A stretch of 11,999 nt of DNA, taken from assembly GCA_021788565.1 (NCBI GenBank), contig JAJYKO010000077.1, forward strand, positions 1-11,999, written 5' to 3'. The translations under genes and the position numbers were made by a program. Positions 1 to 5,781 of this stretch are shown here, piece by piece (position 1 is the stretch's first letter; each line of letters starts with the position of its first letter). The notes under the pieces were generated by a model, which saw only the letters and a program-made list of their open reading frames with translations, made no database searches and had not been told where the DNA came from. The stretch comes from Chloroflexota bacterium. Its GTDB lineage: Bacteria; Chloroflexota; UBA6077.

Positions 1-170
1 GGTCTGGGTATCACTCATGCGTCCCGTCCTTTCTACTTTTGAACACTCCACGCCGCAAGGTGCGTGCCGGTGCCCCATTACGATGACGGTCCATTCCGCG
101 GCACGAGGCTTGCGCGGCCTACCGGGTAGACGGCCACGGATAGTGGCGCTGAAGGGAGGAGTCACAGGGC
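1..170. other. Upstream region with no identified gene
   Basis: I see no convincing gene here. A plus-strand reading frame entering at 17 runs through the next gene in another frame and has a low-complexity, Arg/Gly-rich composition typical of a shadow. The only supported element is the Shine-Dalgarno-like GGGAGGAG at 154-161 that serves the gene starting at 171. No clear -35/-10 pair was found. Confidence 0.5.
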
Positions 171-1256
171 TTGGCGATGGTAGCTGTGCAGGCAGTACTG
201 TTCCTCGCGGGGCTTATCTTAGTCGTCGTCACGCTTTTCTCGGCAATCCGGGTGCTTGTTCTGCCGAGGGGAGCGCCGGATGGGATCACGCGCTTCGTCT
301 TCGTGATGGTGCGGAAGTTCTTCGATCTCCTGACCGCCAGATCCGAGTCGTACGCCGCGCGTGACCGCATCATGGCCTTCTTCGCACCGATTTCCGTGCT
401 GCTGCTGCTTCCAACCTGGCTGCTTCTGGCCCTCCTCGGCTACGTAGCGATGTTCTGGGCGCTGGGTACCACGTCTCCCAGGGCAGCCGCAACGGAAAGC
501 GGTTCCTCTCTCCTGACTCTCGGCTTCGTTCCTGCCCAGGACTTCCCGAGGGCGGTACTAGCCTTCTCGGAAGCCACCGTTGGTTTGATGCTCCTGTCCC
601 TCCTGATTGCCTATCTGCCGAGCATGTACGCGGCCTTCTCGCGCCGTGAGGCTGCCGTGACGTTGCTGGAGGTCAGGGCCGGCAATCCCCCGTCCGCGGT
701 GGAGATGATCAAGCGATTCCACCGGATTCATGGACTGGAGAAGTTGACAGAGCAGTGGAGGGCGTGGGAGGAGTGGTTCGCGGATGTGGAAGAGAGCCAT
801 ACATCGCTGGCGGCGCTGGTCTACTTCCGCTCGCACCATCCAGACCTATCGTGGGTGACTGCCGCGGGCACAGTGCTGGACGCGGCTTCGTTGGTGCGCT
901 CGGTCGTGGACGTGCCGGAGGATCCCCAGGCCGATCTCTGCATCCGCGCGGGCTATATAATGCTGCGCCGCATCTCGGACTTCTTCGGCGCGCCCTACGA
1001 CCCAAACCCGGGGCCGACGGACCCCACGACCATCACTCGTGAGGAGTTCGACCAGGCGTACCGGGAACTGGAGGAGGCCGGCGTCCCGCTGGTGGCCGAC
1101 CGGGATCGAGCGTGGCTGGACTTCAATGGCTGGCGGGTGAACTACGACATCCCGCTGCTCACCATCGCCAACCTCATTATGGCTCCGTACGCCCCCTGGT
1201 CATCCGATCGGGGCCCGATCTTCAGGGTATCCGTCCTACCTCGCAAGAGCCGTTAG
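171..1256 (+). CDS. Potassium-channel-like membrane protein with non-canonical pore loop
   Basis: The 361-residue product is predicted to lie in the cytoplasmic membrane. It has a hydrophobic helix at about 4-24, a second at 71-97, a pore-loop-like stretch ending in TLGFV at 116-120, and a third helix at about 128-149. About 200 mostly polar, cytosolic residues follow. Helix, re-entrant loop, helix is the arrangement of two-TM potassium channels, and SGSSLLTLGF sits where a TVGYG filter would be. The filter glycine-aspartate is replaced by valine-proline, so ion selectivity may differ or conduction may be lost. I chose the TTG at 171 because AGGAG at 157-161 lies 9 nt upstream. The ATG at 177 is the alternative and lies 15 nt from AGGAG. 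The C-terminal region (residues 160-361) matches no domain I can name. The gene stands alone on its strand. Channel-like family membership is fairly likely, but transport activity is inferred. Confidence 0.72.
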   Translation: MAMVAVQAVLFLAGLILVVVTLFSAIRVLVLPRGAPDGITRFVFVMVRKFFDLLTARSESYAARDRIMAFFAPISVLLLLPTWLLLALLGYVAMFWALGTTSPRAAATESGSSLLTLGFVPAQDFPRAVLAFSEATVGLMLLSLLIAYLPSMYAAFSRREAAVTLLEVRAGNPPSAVEMIKRFHRIHGLEKLTEQWRAWEEWFADVEESHTSLAALVYFRSHHPDLSWVTAAGTVLDAASLVRSVVDVPEDPQADLCIRAGYIMLRRISDFFGAPYDPNPGPTDPTTITREEFDQAYRELEEAGVPLVADRDRAWLDFNGWRVNYDIPLLTIANLIMAPYAPWSSDRGPIFRVSVLPRKSR

Positions 1257-1306
1257 CCCGCGTCTGGACCAGAGGCAGGGCCTGCGTGCGCCCGTCTCTC
1301 CCTCTC

Positions 1307-1579
1307 CTACTCGCCGTCTTTTGGGGAGGAGGAGGAAGACTTGGACTGGGTGGACGGCTTGGCCGGTGCCTGGTGCTCAGCCTTGGCCTCGGCATAGACG
1401 TCCTGGAGTTCTTCCTTTGCTCCTGCCGTGGCTCGCTCGAAGCTGTCGGCCGCCGCCAGGTAGCCCTTCATCACTCCCTTTGCCACCGGGCGCAGCCCGC
1501 CTCTCATGACCAGAAACGCGCCAGCGCCTATGGCCAGGATTCCCCATCCGCCAGGTATCACCTCTAGAATCTCTTCCAC
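1307..1579 (-). CDS. Small DUF5132-like membrane-associated protein
   Basis: The 90-residue product has a glycine-rich hydrophobic segment at about 10-28, then RPVAKGVMKGY, an amphipathic helix rich in Ala, Glu and Lys (about 40-70), and a Ser/Lys/Pro-rich tail. A short membrane helix followed by a 'RP-AK-KG' motif and an acidic helix is what I recall of the small DUF5132 family, whose function is unknown to me. The start is a GTG at 1579, preceded on this strand by AAAGGGGA about 5 nt away. A GATAAT-like -10 lies on this strand at 1623-1628 but lacks a good -35. The gene converges on the channel-like gene, with 50 bp between their stops, and is divergent from the gene at 1859. The coding sequence looks real: it has normal composition, and overlapping frames look low-complexity. 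The family assignment is from memory and unproven. Confidence 0.65.
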   Translation of the reverse strand: MEEILEVIPGGWGILAIGAGAFLVMRGGLRPVAKGVMKGYLAAADSFERATAGAKEELQDVYAEAKAEHQAPAKPSTQSKSSSSSPKDGE

Positions 1580-1666
1580 GTTGGTCCCCTTTCATCCGTC
1601 GATGGTTTGCTTGTCGTCCCTGATTATCCGTTAGTCATCCTGCTCGGCCCTGAGCATTTGGCCTGA

Positions 1667-1693
1667 GTCCGGGACATCAGTTTCGGCCCGGAC
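1667..1693. repeat. Perfect 7-bp inverted repeat
   Basis: GTCCGGG (1667-1673) and CCCGGAC (1687-1693) are perfect reverse complements around a 13-nt loop. There is no T-run on either side, so it does not look like an intrinsic terminator. It lies about 90 bp upstream of the start of the minus-strand gene ending at 1579. It could be a regulator-binding palindrome or the 5' part of an mRNA structure. Confidence 0.4.
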
Positions 1694-1785
1694 ACCACGG
1701 AGCAATTATAGGTCCCGGCAACTTGCGTACCGGATCCTTTGCTGTAGATATGAGGACTCAAGAAATATCGGAATCTGCCGATGTT

Positions 1786-1824
1786 TTTACATGAAGTTAA
1801 CATAGTGCTAACAAGTTGTTGATG
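1786..1824 (+). promoter_or_regulatory. PHO-box-like operator, four units at 11-bp period
   Basis: Four hexamers start at 1786, 1797, 1808 and 1819, exactly 11 bp apart: TTTACA, TTAACA, CTAACA and TTGATG, each pair separated by 5 bp. PhoB/PhoP-type regulators bind direct repeats with an 11-bp repeat length. The Bacillus PhoP unit, TT(A/C/T)ACA with 5-bp spacing, matches most closely. The same design occurs upstream of pstS at 4390-4428 in this window, and that internal match supports the call. It lies immediately upstream of the promoter of the gene at 1859. The fourth unit is the weakest. That the binding factor is a phosphate regulator is inferred. Confidence 0.7.
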
Positions 1825-1844
1825 AACCGGCCTTATCCTACAAT
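1816..1844 (+). promoter_or_regulatory. Promoter for the small gene at 1859
   Basis: TTGTTG (1816-1821) and TACAAT (1839-1844) have a 17-bp spacer, giving a plausible housekeeping-sigma promoter. Its -35 overlaps the last unit of the repeat operator, as expected for an activator that contacts RNA polymerase. TATCCT at 1834-1839 is a weaker alternative -10, placed 9 nt past the last repeat as at the pstS promoter. AGGAG at 1845-1849 lies 9 nt before the ATG. Confidence 0.55.
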
Positions 1845-1858
1845 AGGAGTATAGGTAG

Positions 1859-2209
1859 ATGGGCGCTCCTAGTCGTAAGGAGAAGATGGTGAAGGATAAG
1901 TGGTCGCCTTCAGATGGGAGCGGCGAAGAACAGCTGGTCCTGCCGGGCATCGATTCTGCGGTCCCTCGAGCGCCAGAGGGGGAGCATTCAGAAAGTCGTG
2001 TGAGCCCCAGGGGGTTCGTTCGGGTGACCAGGGATCCCGATGTGGCTCGTTCCTACTCGGACAACATCGCTCTGGGCTACGCGGTCGCCCAGGGGTTGGC
2101 TAGGGCGCTGGCCACGTTGTCGCCTCAGGATCTGGCGGACCTTCGTGCCAAGGTTACTCAGGAGAAGCCGCGGACCAACACCGCAACTCGTCGGAACGGC
2201 AGGCTTTAA
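1859..2209 (+). CDS. Small unknown protein, candidate phosphate-regulon member
   Basis: I do not recognise this 116-residue product. Residues 1-55 are polar and charged and probably disordered. Residues about 63-105 look alpha-helical (an Ala/Leu-rich stretch around ALGYAVAQGLARALATL, then LADLRAKV), and the tail is basic and polar. There is no signal peptide or membrane segment, so it is probably cytoplasmic. The ATG at 1859 is supported by AGGAG 9 nt upstream and by the promoter before it; an in-frame ATG at 1886 is the alternative. Its main interest is the four-unit, 11-bp-period operator at 1786-1824, matching that of pstS, which suggests induction with the Pst system. Its stop overlaps the stop of the convergent gene at 2206. 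Coding status is likely and function is unknown. Confidence 0.62.
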   Translation: MGAPSRKEKMVKDKWSPSDGSGEEQLVLPGIDSAVPRAPEGEHSESRVSPRGFVRVTRDPDVARSYSDNIALGYAVAQGLARALATLSPQDLADLRAKVTQEKPRTNTATRRNGRL

Positions 2210-2904
2210 GGGCGAGGTCCAAGCACCCTGAGGGCTCTGCTCAGGTGCTCGGAGAGGGGTTGCCCCGTGACCGCCCTGAAGACGAGGTCCACGCCTCGGG
2301 AGAAGCTCGCTCCCATGTAGCAGTATCCCTCGATCAGGTTCGGCGCATCGAAGGAATCGGGAGAGCCCAGGTCCCCGCTTCGGTAGCGCCCGGCCATCAA
2401 CCGGACGAAATCCTCGCGTGGGTGTCCGCTAAGCTCCATTTCTCTTTCCGGCGTAACCCCGCAGAACACCAGTACTGCCCGAGCCATGCCCAGAGCCTCG
2501 CCGGGGTGCCTCACGCAGGTGGACGGAAATACAGCTCGTATGGCGTCCGACCTGGCCGGTCCGCTGCTAGTAGCCCACGAGAGCAGTTCTGCCAGCTGCT
2601 GAGGGAAATCCTCGCGGGAACAGAGGCGGGAGGCGACGTAGGACTCCAGTCGTTCCAGAGGGGTTGCACCGGGACGGCAATAGGCTCTCACCACCAACTC
2701 CCAGAGAAGCTTCTCGGCCAACTCCCTTGGCAGGCCCCAGTCTACCAGACACAGCCACTCTTCAACAATCGGCTTGTGGCATGGCTCAGGAGGGCGGGCA
2801 GATGGGGTGACAGTCGGGGGAGGGCGAGCCTCCTGGCGAGCCGCCACGTCGGTAGGAAACAGGCGGCTCAGCAGGAGCTTCGCCCTCCCTTTCCCATCCC
2901 ACAC
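2206..2904 (-). CDS. Unrecognised cysteine-containing protein
   Basis: The 232-residue frame has a protein-like composition: amphipathic, leucine-rich helices around residues 50-140, then a mixed region with HPREDFVRLMAGRY near 165-175. It has seven cysteines, none in a CxxC pair, and no signal peptide or membrane helix. I know no family for it. The start is uncertain. The GTG at 2904 gives the longest frame but lacks a clear Shine-Dalgarno; GGGAAAGGGAGG just inside the frame could serve a later start. The long plus-strand frame over the same bases (2245-2976) looks like its shadow, being rich in His, Arg, Gly and Gln with no coherent hydrophobic pattern. The gene is divergent from the ferritin-VIT1 gene (134 bp apart) and convergent with the small gene, sharing a TTAA at 2206-2209 in which both stops lie. 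Confidence 0.6.
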   Translation of the reverse strand: MWDGKGRAKLLLSRLFPTDVAARQEARPPPTVTPSARPPEPCHKPIVEEWLCLVDWGLPRELAEKLLWELVVRAYCRPGATPLERLESYVASRLCSREDFPQQLAELLSWATSSGPARSDAIRAVFPSTCVRHPGEALGMARAVLVFCGVTPEREMELSGHPREDFVRLMAGRYRSGDLGSPDSFDAPNLIEGYCYMGASFSRGVDLVFRAVTGQPLSEHLSRALRVLGPRP

Positions 2905-3038
2905 TGCGACCCCACTGCTGAACCATGCCCGGCTTGTCGAAGAGTGGGTATGGGACTTGCCTCGCGCCAGTTGTAGGACGCGGAGACTCGGTGAACGCGG
3001 GGAGTCTTAGCTGAAGAATCGACGGCGAGGAGGCTGCT

Positions 3039-4259
3039 ATGGCTGCACGGAAGAACGACAGGAGTACCGCTGATCTGCGGGGCGACGGGCGCGGACAGAG
3101 CGTGCCACCGGAGGCGCGTGAGCGGCTGTTGCAGGCGTGGCGTGGAGAGATCGAGGCGCGAATGATCTACGAGCTACTCGTTGAGCGAGAGCCTGATCCC
3201 CGCCGAGCCCAGGTCCTGAGCCAGATTGCCGAGGCCGAGAGCCGACATCGTCGGCGCATCGAGGCGAGGCTGACCGAGCTCGGGGTGCCGATTCCTGACC
3301 CAGACTCCGTGAAGCAGTCCCCATGGCGGCGGCTCCAGGCTCGACTGGCGCCGACCGCGCGGGTGCTCGCGGCCCAGGAGGCAGCAGAAGACAGCGAAAT
3401 CCGGGACCGCTACCGGCGTCCGACTGGTGACGAGGGGACCGACGCGCTTCTGCGCGACATTCGGCGCGACGAGACGGAGCACGCGCGGGGCATCCGTGCG
3501 ATGCGAAGGGGCGAGGACGGGGAGGCGCAGCCATCCGGGCCGCAGGACACCCTCAGCCGCATGCTGAGGCGCGAGCGCTGGCACAGGACCGGCACCGGCT
3601 GGATCTCCGGGGCGATCTACGGAGCCAACGACGGACTCGCGGCCGTGTTCGGGATCGTGTCGGGCATTTCCGGAGCGACCGGTGGGTCGAATCTCGTCCT
3701 GATGGCCGGCCTCGCGGGGGCTCTAGCGTCGGCGCTCTCCATGGGGGTGGGCGCGTTCCTGGCCGAACGGTCGGAGGCAGAGGTGGTTCACGCCAATCTC
3801 GCCAGGGAGCGGCAGGAGATCGAGGAGCATCCCGAGGAAGAGAAGGAGGAGCTTTCGCTCTTCTACCAGCTAAAGGGCCTGGACAAGGCTGAGGCCGATG
3901 CCCTGGCCGACAAGCTCTCCCGAAACCCGGATGCAGAACTGCAGCTTCTCGGGTCGGAGGAGCTGGGGATCAGTCGCGACCAGGCAGGGGGAGGCGACCC
4001 GATACAGGCGGCCCTCGCCGGAGGCATCAGTACAGGTCTGGGGGCTATGATCCCCGTACTTCCGTTCTTCTGGATGCACGGGTTAACCGCGGTCGTGATC
4101 GCTGCGGCGGTCTCGATCGTGGCCCACTTCCTCGTTGGCGCATCCAAGTCCCTGGTGACGCTGCGAACCTGGTGGGCCTCGGGGCTCGAGATGACGCTGG
4201 CGGGCATCATTGTCGGTGCCGTCACCTACGGCGTCGGCCTGCTGTTCCCCAGCTTTTAG
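3039..4259 (+). CDS. Ferritin-like/VIT1 fusion, probable iron or manganese exporter (MbfA type)
   Basis: The 406-residue product combines a rubrerythrin/ferritin-like four-helix domain (residues about 25-155) with a C-terminal VIT1/CCC1 membrane domain (about 185-406). Candidate metal ligands are E37/E39, the ExxH pair E67/H70, E114/E117 and the ExxH pair E145/H148. These occur in the helix pattern of a diiron site. The membrane domain opens with GANDGL (195-200), the hallmark of VIT1 transporters. It then has hydrophobic helices at about 201-240, an acidic loop with an EEHPEEEKEE run that may bind metal, and three further helices near 325-402. MbfA-type proteins of this architecture export iron and protect against iron and peroxide stress. 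ATG at 3039 follows GAGGAGG (3027-3033) by 5 nt. It lies 244 bp upstream of pstS and probably has its own promoter, which I could not identify. Confidence in the architecture is high; the metal is inferred. Confidence 0.88.
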   Translation: MAARKNDRSTADLRGDGRGQSVPPEARERLLQAWRGEIEARMIYELLVEREPDPRRAQVLSQIAEAESRHRRRIEARLTELGVPIPDPDSVKQSPWRRLQARLAPTARVLAAQEAAEDSEIRDRYRRPTGDEGTDALLRDIRRDETEHARGIRAMRRGEDGEAQPSGPQDTLSRMLRRERWHRTGTGWISGAIYGANDGLAAVFGIVSGISGATGGSNLVLMAGLAGALASALSMGVGAFLAERSEAEVVHANLARERQEIEEHPEEEKEELSLFYQLKGLDKAEADALADKLSRNPDAELQLLGSEELGISRDQAGGGDPIQAALAGGISTGLGAMIPVLPFFWMHGLTAVVIAAAVSIVAHFLVGASKSLVTLRTWWASGLEMTLAGIIVGAVTYGVGLLFPSF

Positions 4260-4387
4260 CGAGGCATGGTCCATCCAGGAATTGCGGGCACACGCTTTCC
4301 TTGCATGACATTGATAAGCGCCTCTTCCTCGGGTTGGTTGCCGCGGAGTTCGCTCCTCTCCTCCGGTTCGGGCACCGAAGGCCAGGA

Positions 4388-4431
4388 CTTTAACAAGACG
4401 TTAACAATTCGTTGAATGGGCGTTAAACGGC
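4388..4431 (+). promoter_or_regulatory. PHO-box-like operator upstream of pstS
   Basis: Four direct-repeat units start at 4390, 4401, 4412 and 4423, exactly 11 bp apart: TTAACA, TTAACA, TTGAAT and TTAAAC. Units 2-4 are each preceded by CG. This is the expected geometry for a PhoB/PhoP-type response regulator bound as tandem dimers. Its place upstream of the canonical phosphate-regulated operon makes phosphate control very likely. The consensus resembles the Bacillus TTAACA box more than the E. coli CTGTCAT box. Confidence 0.85.
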
Positions 4432-4437
4432 GCGGGC

Positions 4438-4443
4438 TAGCAT
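4438..4443 (+). promoter_or_regulatory. -10 element of the pstS promoter
   Basis: TAGCAT starts 10 bp after the end of the last repeat unit (4428). No good -35 hexamer sits 17 bp upstream, where the bases are AATGGG. This suits an activator-dependent promoter in which the bound regulator replaces the -35 contact. Transcription would start near 4450 and leave a leader of about 54 nt. Confidence 0.6.
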
Positions 4444-4503
4444 GGTGGCCGGAACGGAGAAAGTCAGAGACCGTGAGAGGTCGAAGGAGAGAAGTGAGTA
4501 AAG

Positions 4504-5688
4504 ATGCTTGAGAAACGAGGAAGGGCGATTAGACCAAAGAGGGTCCTCGCCATGGGCTGGAAGCGAATGCTGACTGCCTCCATCGGCATGGGATTGATGA
4601 TCGTAGCCGCTGCGTGTAGTGGTGGGGCATCGCCGGTGACCGCGCCCACCACAGGACCAGCGTCGGCTCCGGCTACTGGAGCCTCGGGAGTCGCACCGGC
4701 AGGTGCTATTACGCCCGCCAAGAACCTGACGGGAGCCGGGTCCACTCTCGCCTACCCGCTCTACTCCAAGTGGTTTGACGTGTATAACCAGAAGAACGGT
4801 GTCCAGGTCAACTACCAGGCTATAGGGTCGGGAGCCGGCATCCAGCAGCTGATCCAGAAGACGGTCGACTTCGGGGCGAGCGACGCCCCCATGACGGACG
4901 AGCAGCTGAAGTCCGCGCCGAGCGAGATACTCCACATCCCCACAGTGCTCGGGGCGGTCGCCATCACCTACAACCTGCCCGGGATCACCACGAACCTGAA
5001 GTTCACCCCAGACGTAATCGCGGGGATATTCCTGGGCAACATCACCAAGTGGAGCGATCCCAAGATCGCGGCCGACAACCCCGGCATCAAGTTCCCCGAC
5101 ACGGCGATCGCGGTGGTTCACCGCTCAGAGGGCTCGGGTACCACCAACATCTTCACCGACTACCTCAGCAAGGTAAGCCCCGAGTGGAAGAGCAAGGTCG
5201 GCACGAGTATCTCCGTCAACTGGCCGGTAGGCATCGGTGCTAAGGGCAGCGAAGGGGTAGCGGGCCAGGTGCGGCAGATAACCGGGTCGATCGGGTACGT
5301 GGAGCTCGCCTACGCCATCCAGAATAAGATGCCCTACGGGCTGGTGAAGAATCAGGCGGGCCAGTTCGTCGAGCCTACGTTGGACTCGACGGTGGCAGCG
5401 GCAGCCGCGGACGCCGCCAACATGCCGGCGGACATGCGGGTCTCGATAGTGAACGCCCCGGGCGCCACGAGCTACCCCATAGCCGGATATACCTACATCC
5501 TGGTCTACAAGCAACAGAGCGACGCGAGCAAGGGCAAGGCGCTGGTTAATCTGCTGTGGTGGGGGATCCACGACGGGGAATCCTACGCCAAGGATCTGCT
5601 CTACGGTCCGCTGCCGGCCGACGTGGTGGCCAAGGACGAAGCCGCGATCAAGTCCATAACCTACCAGGGTAAGCCACTCTATCAGTAG
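4504..5688 (+). CDS. pstS: Phosphate ABC transporter substrate-binding lipoprotein PstS
   Basis: PstS captures inorganic phosphate outside the membrane and delivers it to PstCA. The 394-residue frame starts with a basic region, a hydrophobic segment (about 23-37) and a lipobox ending AAAC, with Cys38 as the likely lipidated residue. An Ala/Thr/Pro-rich tether follows. The mature domain shows the family's phosphate-binding stretches: GAGST at 77-81, GSGAG at 108-112, DFGASDAPM soon after, and RSEGSGTT at 207-214. GIGAKGSEGV and GSIGYVELAY follow later. Start choice is open. The ATG at 4504 has AAGGAG 13 nt or more upstream, whereas the in-frame ATG at 4552 has AGAGGG 8 nt upstream and would give a compact signal peptide with the cysteine at residue 22. 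It is the first gene of the operon behind the repeat operator, and a long hairpin separates it from pstC. Confidence 0.96.
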   Translation: MLEKRGRAIRPKRVLAMGWKRMLTASIGMGLMIVAAACSGGASPVTAPTTGPASAPATGASGVAPAGAITPAKNLTGAGSTLAYPLYSKWFDVYNQKNGVQVNYQAIGSGAGIQQLIQKTVDFGASDAPMTDEQLKSAPSEILHIPTVLGAVAITYNLPGITTNLKFTPDVIAGIFLGNITKWSDPKIAADNPGIKFPDTAIAVVHRSEGSGTTNIFTDYLSKVSPEWKSKVGTSISVNWPVGIGAKGSEGVAGQVRQITGSIGYVELAYAIQNKMPYGLVKNQAGQFVEPTLDSTVAAAAADAANMPADMRVSIVNAPGATSYPIAGYTYILVYKQQSDASKGKALVNLLWWGIHDGESYAKDLLYGPLPADVVAKDEAAIKSITYQGKPLYQ

Positions 5689-5770
5689 CTATTAGCAATT
5701 AGTAATTAGCTGTTAGCTGTTAGCTGTCAGTTGAGTGCTGATGGCTAATAGCTAATAGCTAATAGCTATT
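5686..5770 (+). repeat. 7-bp tandem repeats forming a long hairpin between pstS and pstC
   Basis: Six 7-mers run from 5686 to 5727: TAGCTAT, TAGCAAT, TAGTAAT, then TAGCTGT three times. The first includes the pstS stop codon. After CAG and a 7-nt loop (5731-5737), the right arm starts CTGATGG and continues with CTAATAG three times (5745-5765) and CTATT. In RNA, 5705-5730 pairs continuously with 5738-5763 over 26 bp, including five G-U wobbles. The arm ends just before the pstC Shine-Dalgarno (5773-5777). No U-run follows, so it is probably not a simple terminator. A likely role is to protect the 3' end of the pstS message, giving more PstS than PstCAB, as intercistronic repeats do in other binding-protein operons. 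It may also belong to a mobile or dispersed repeat family. Confidence 0.85.
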
Positions 5771-5781
5771 CCGGAGGTACT

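Larger units (their letters stand above)
1580..1858. other. Intergenic regulatory region between divergent small genes
   Basis: This 279-bp gap is locally AT-richer than the flanking genes in its right half. It holds an inverted repeat (1667-1693), a small hairpin followed by five Ts (1767-1788), an 11-bp-period direct-repeat operator (1786-1824), and a promoter plus ribosome binding site for the gene at 1859. A minus-strand frame across the region has no features of a real protein. Confidence 0.6.
4260..4503. other. pstS upstream region
   Basis: The first half of this 244-bp gap holds no gene. A weak 5-bp hairpin at 4367-4379 without a T-run could mark the end of the ferritin-VIT1 transcript. 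The second half holds the repeat operator and the -10 element for pstS, then a purine-rich leader of about 50 nt. Confidence 0.55.

Noticed and set aside
110..144. Possible promoter for the first gene (TTGCGC and GATAGT)
   Set aside because: The spacer is 23 bp, too long for a normal promoter, and both hexamers are weak.
17..364. A 115-codon frame overlapping the start of the channel-like gene
   Set aside because: It overlaps a better-supported gene in another frame, has no ribosome binding site and has low-complexity composition.
1767..1788. Small hairpin ATCGG/CCGAT followed by five Ts, terminator-like
   Set aside because: The stem is only 5 bp and there is no plus-strand gene directly upstream that would need it. 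The T-run is part of the first repeat unit of the operator.
1624..1950. A 108-codon minus-strand frame across the intergenic region
   Set aside because: It crosses the operator, promoter and start of the plus-strand gene, and shows no domain or ribosome binding site.
2245..2976. A 243-codon open frame on the plus strand opposite the minus-strand gene at 2206-2904
   Set aside because: Its composition (many His, Arg, Gln, Gly, no coherent hydrophobic pattern) is typical of an antisense shadow, and the minus-strand product looks far more protein-like. It also runs into the leader of the ferritin-VIT1 gene.
5686..5770. Possible CRISPR array from the short tandem repeats
   Set aside because: Units are 7 bp with no spacers between them, and the two halves are inverted. 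The pattern is a hairpin, not repeats separated by unique spacers.
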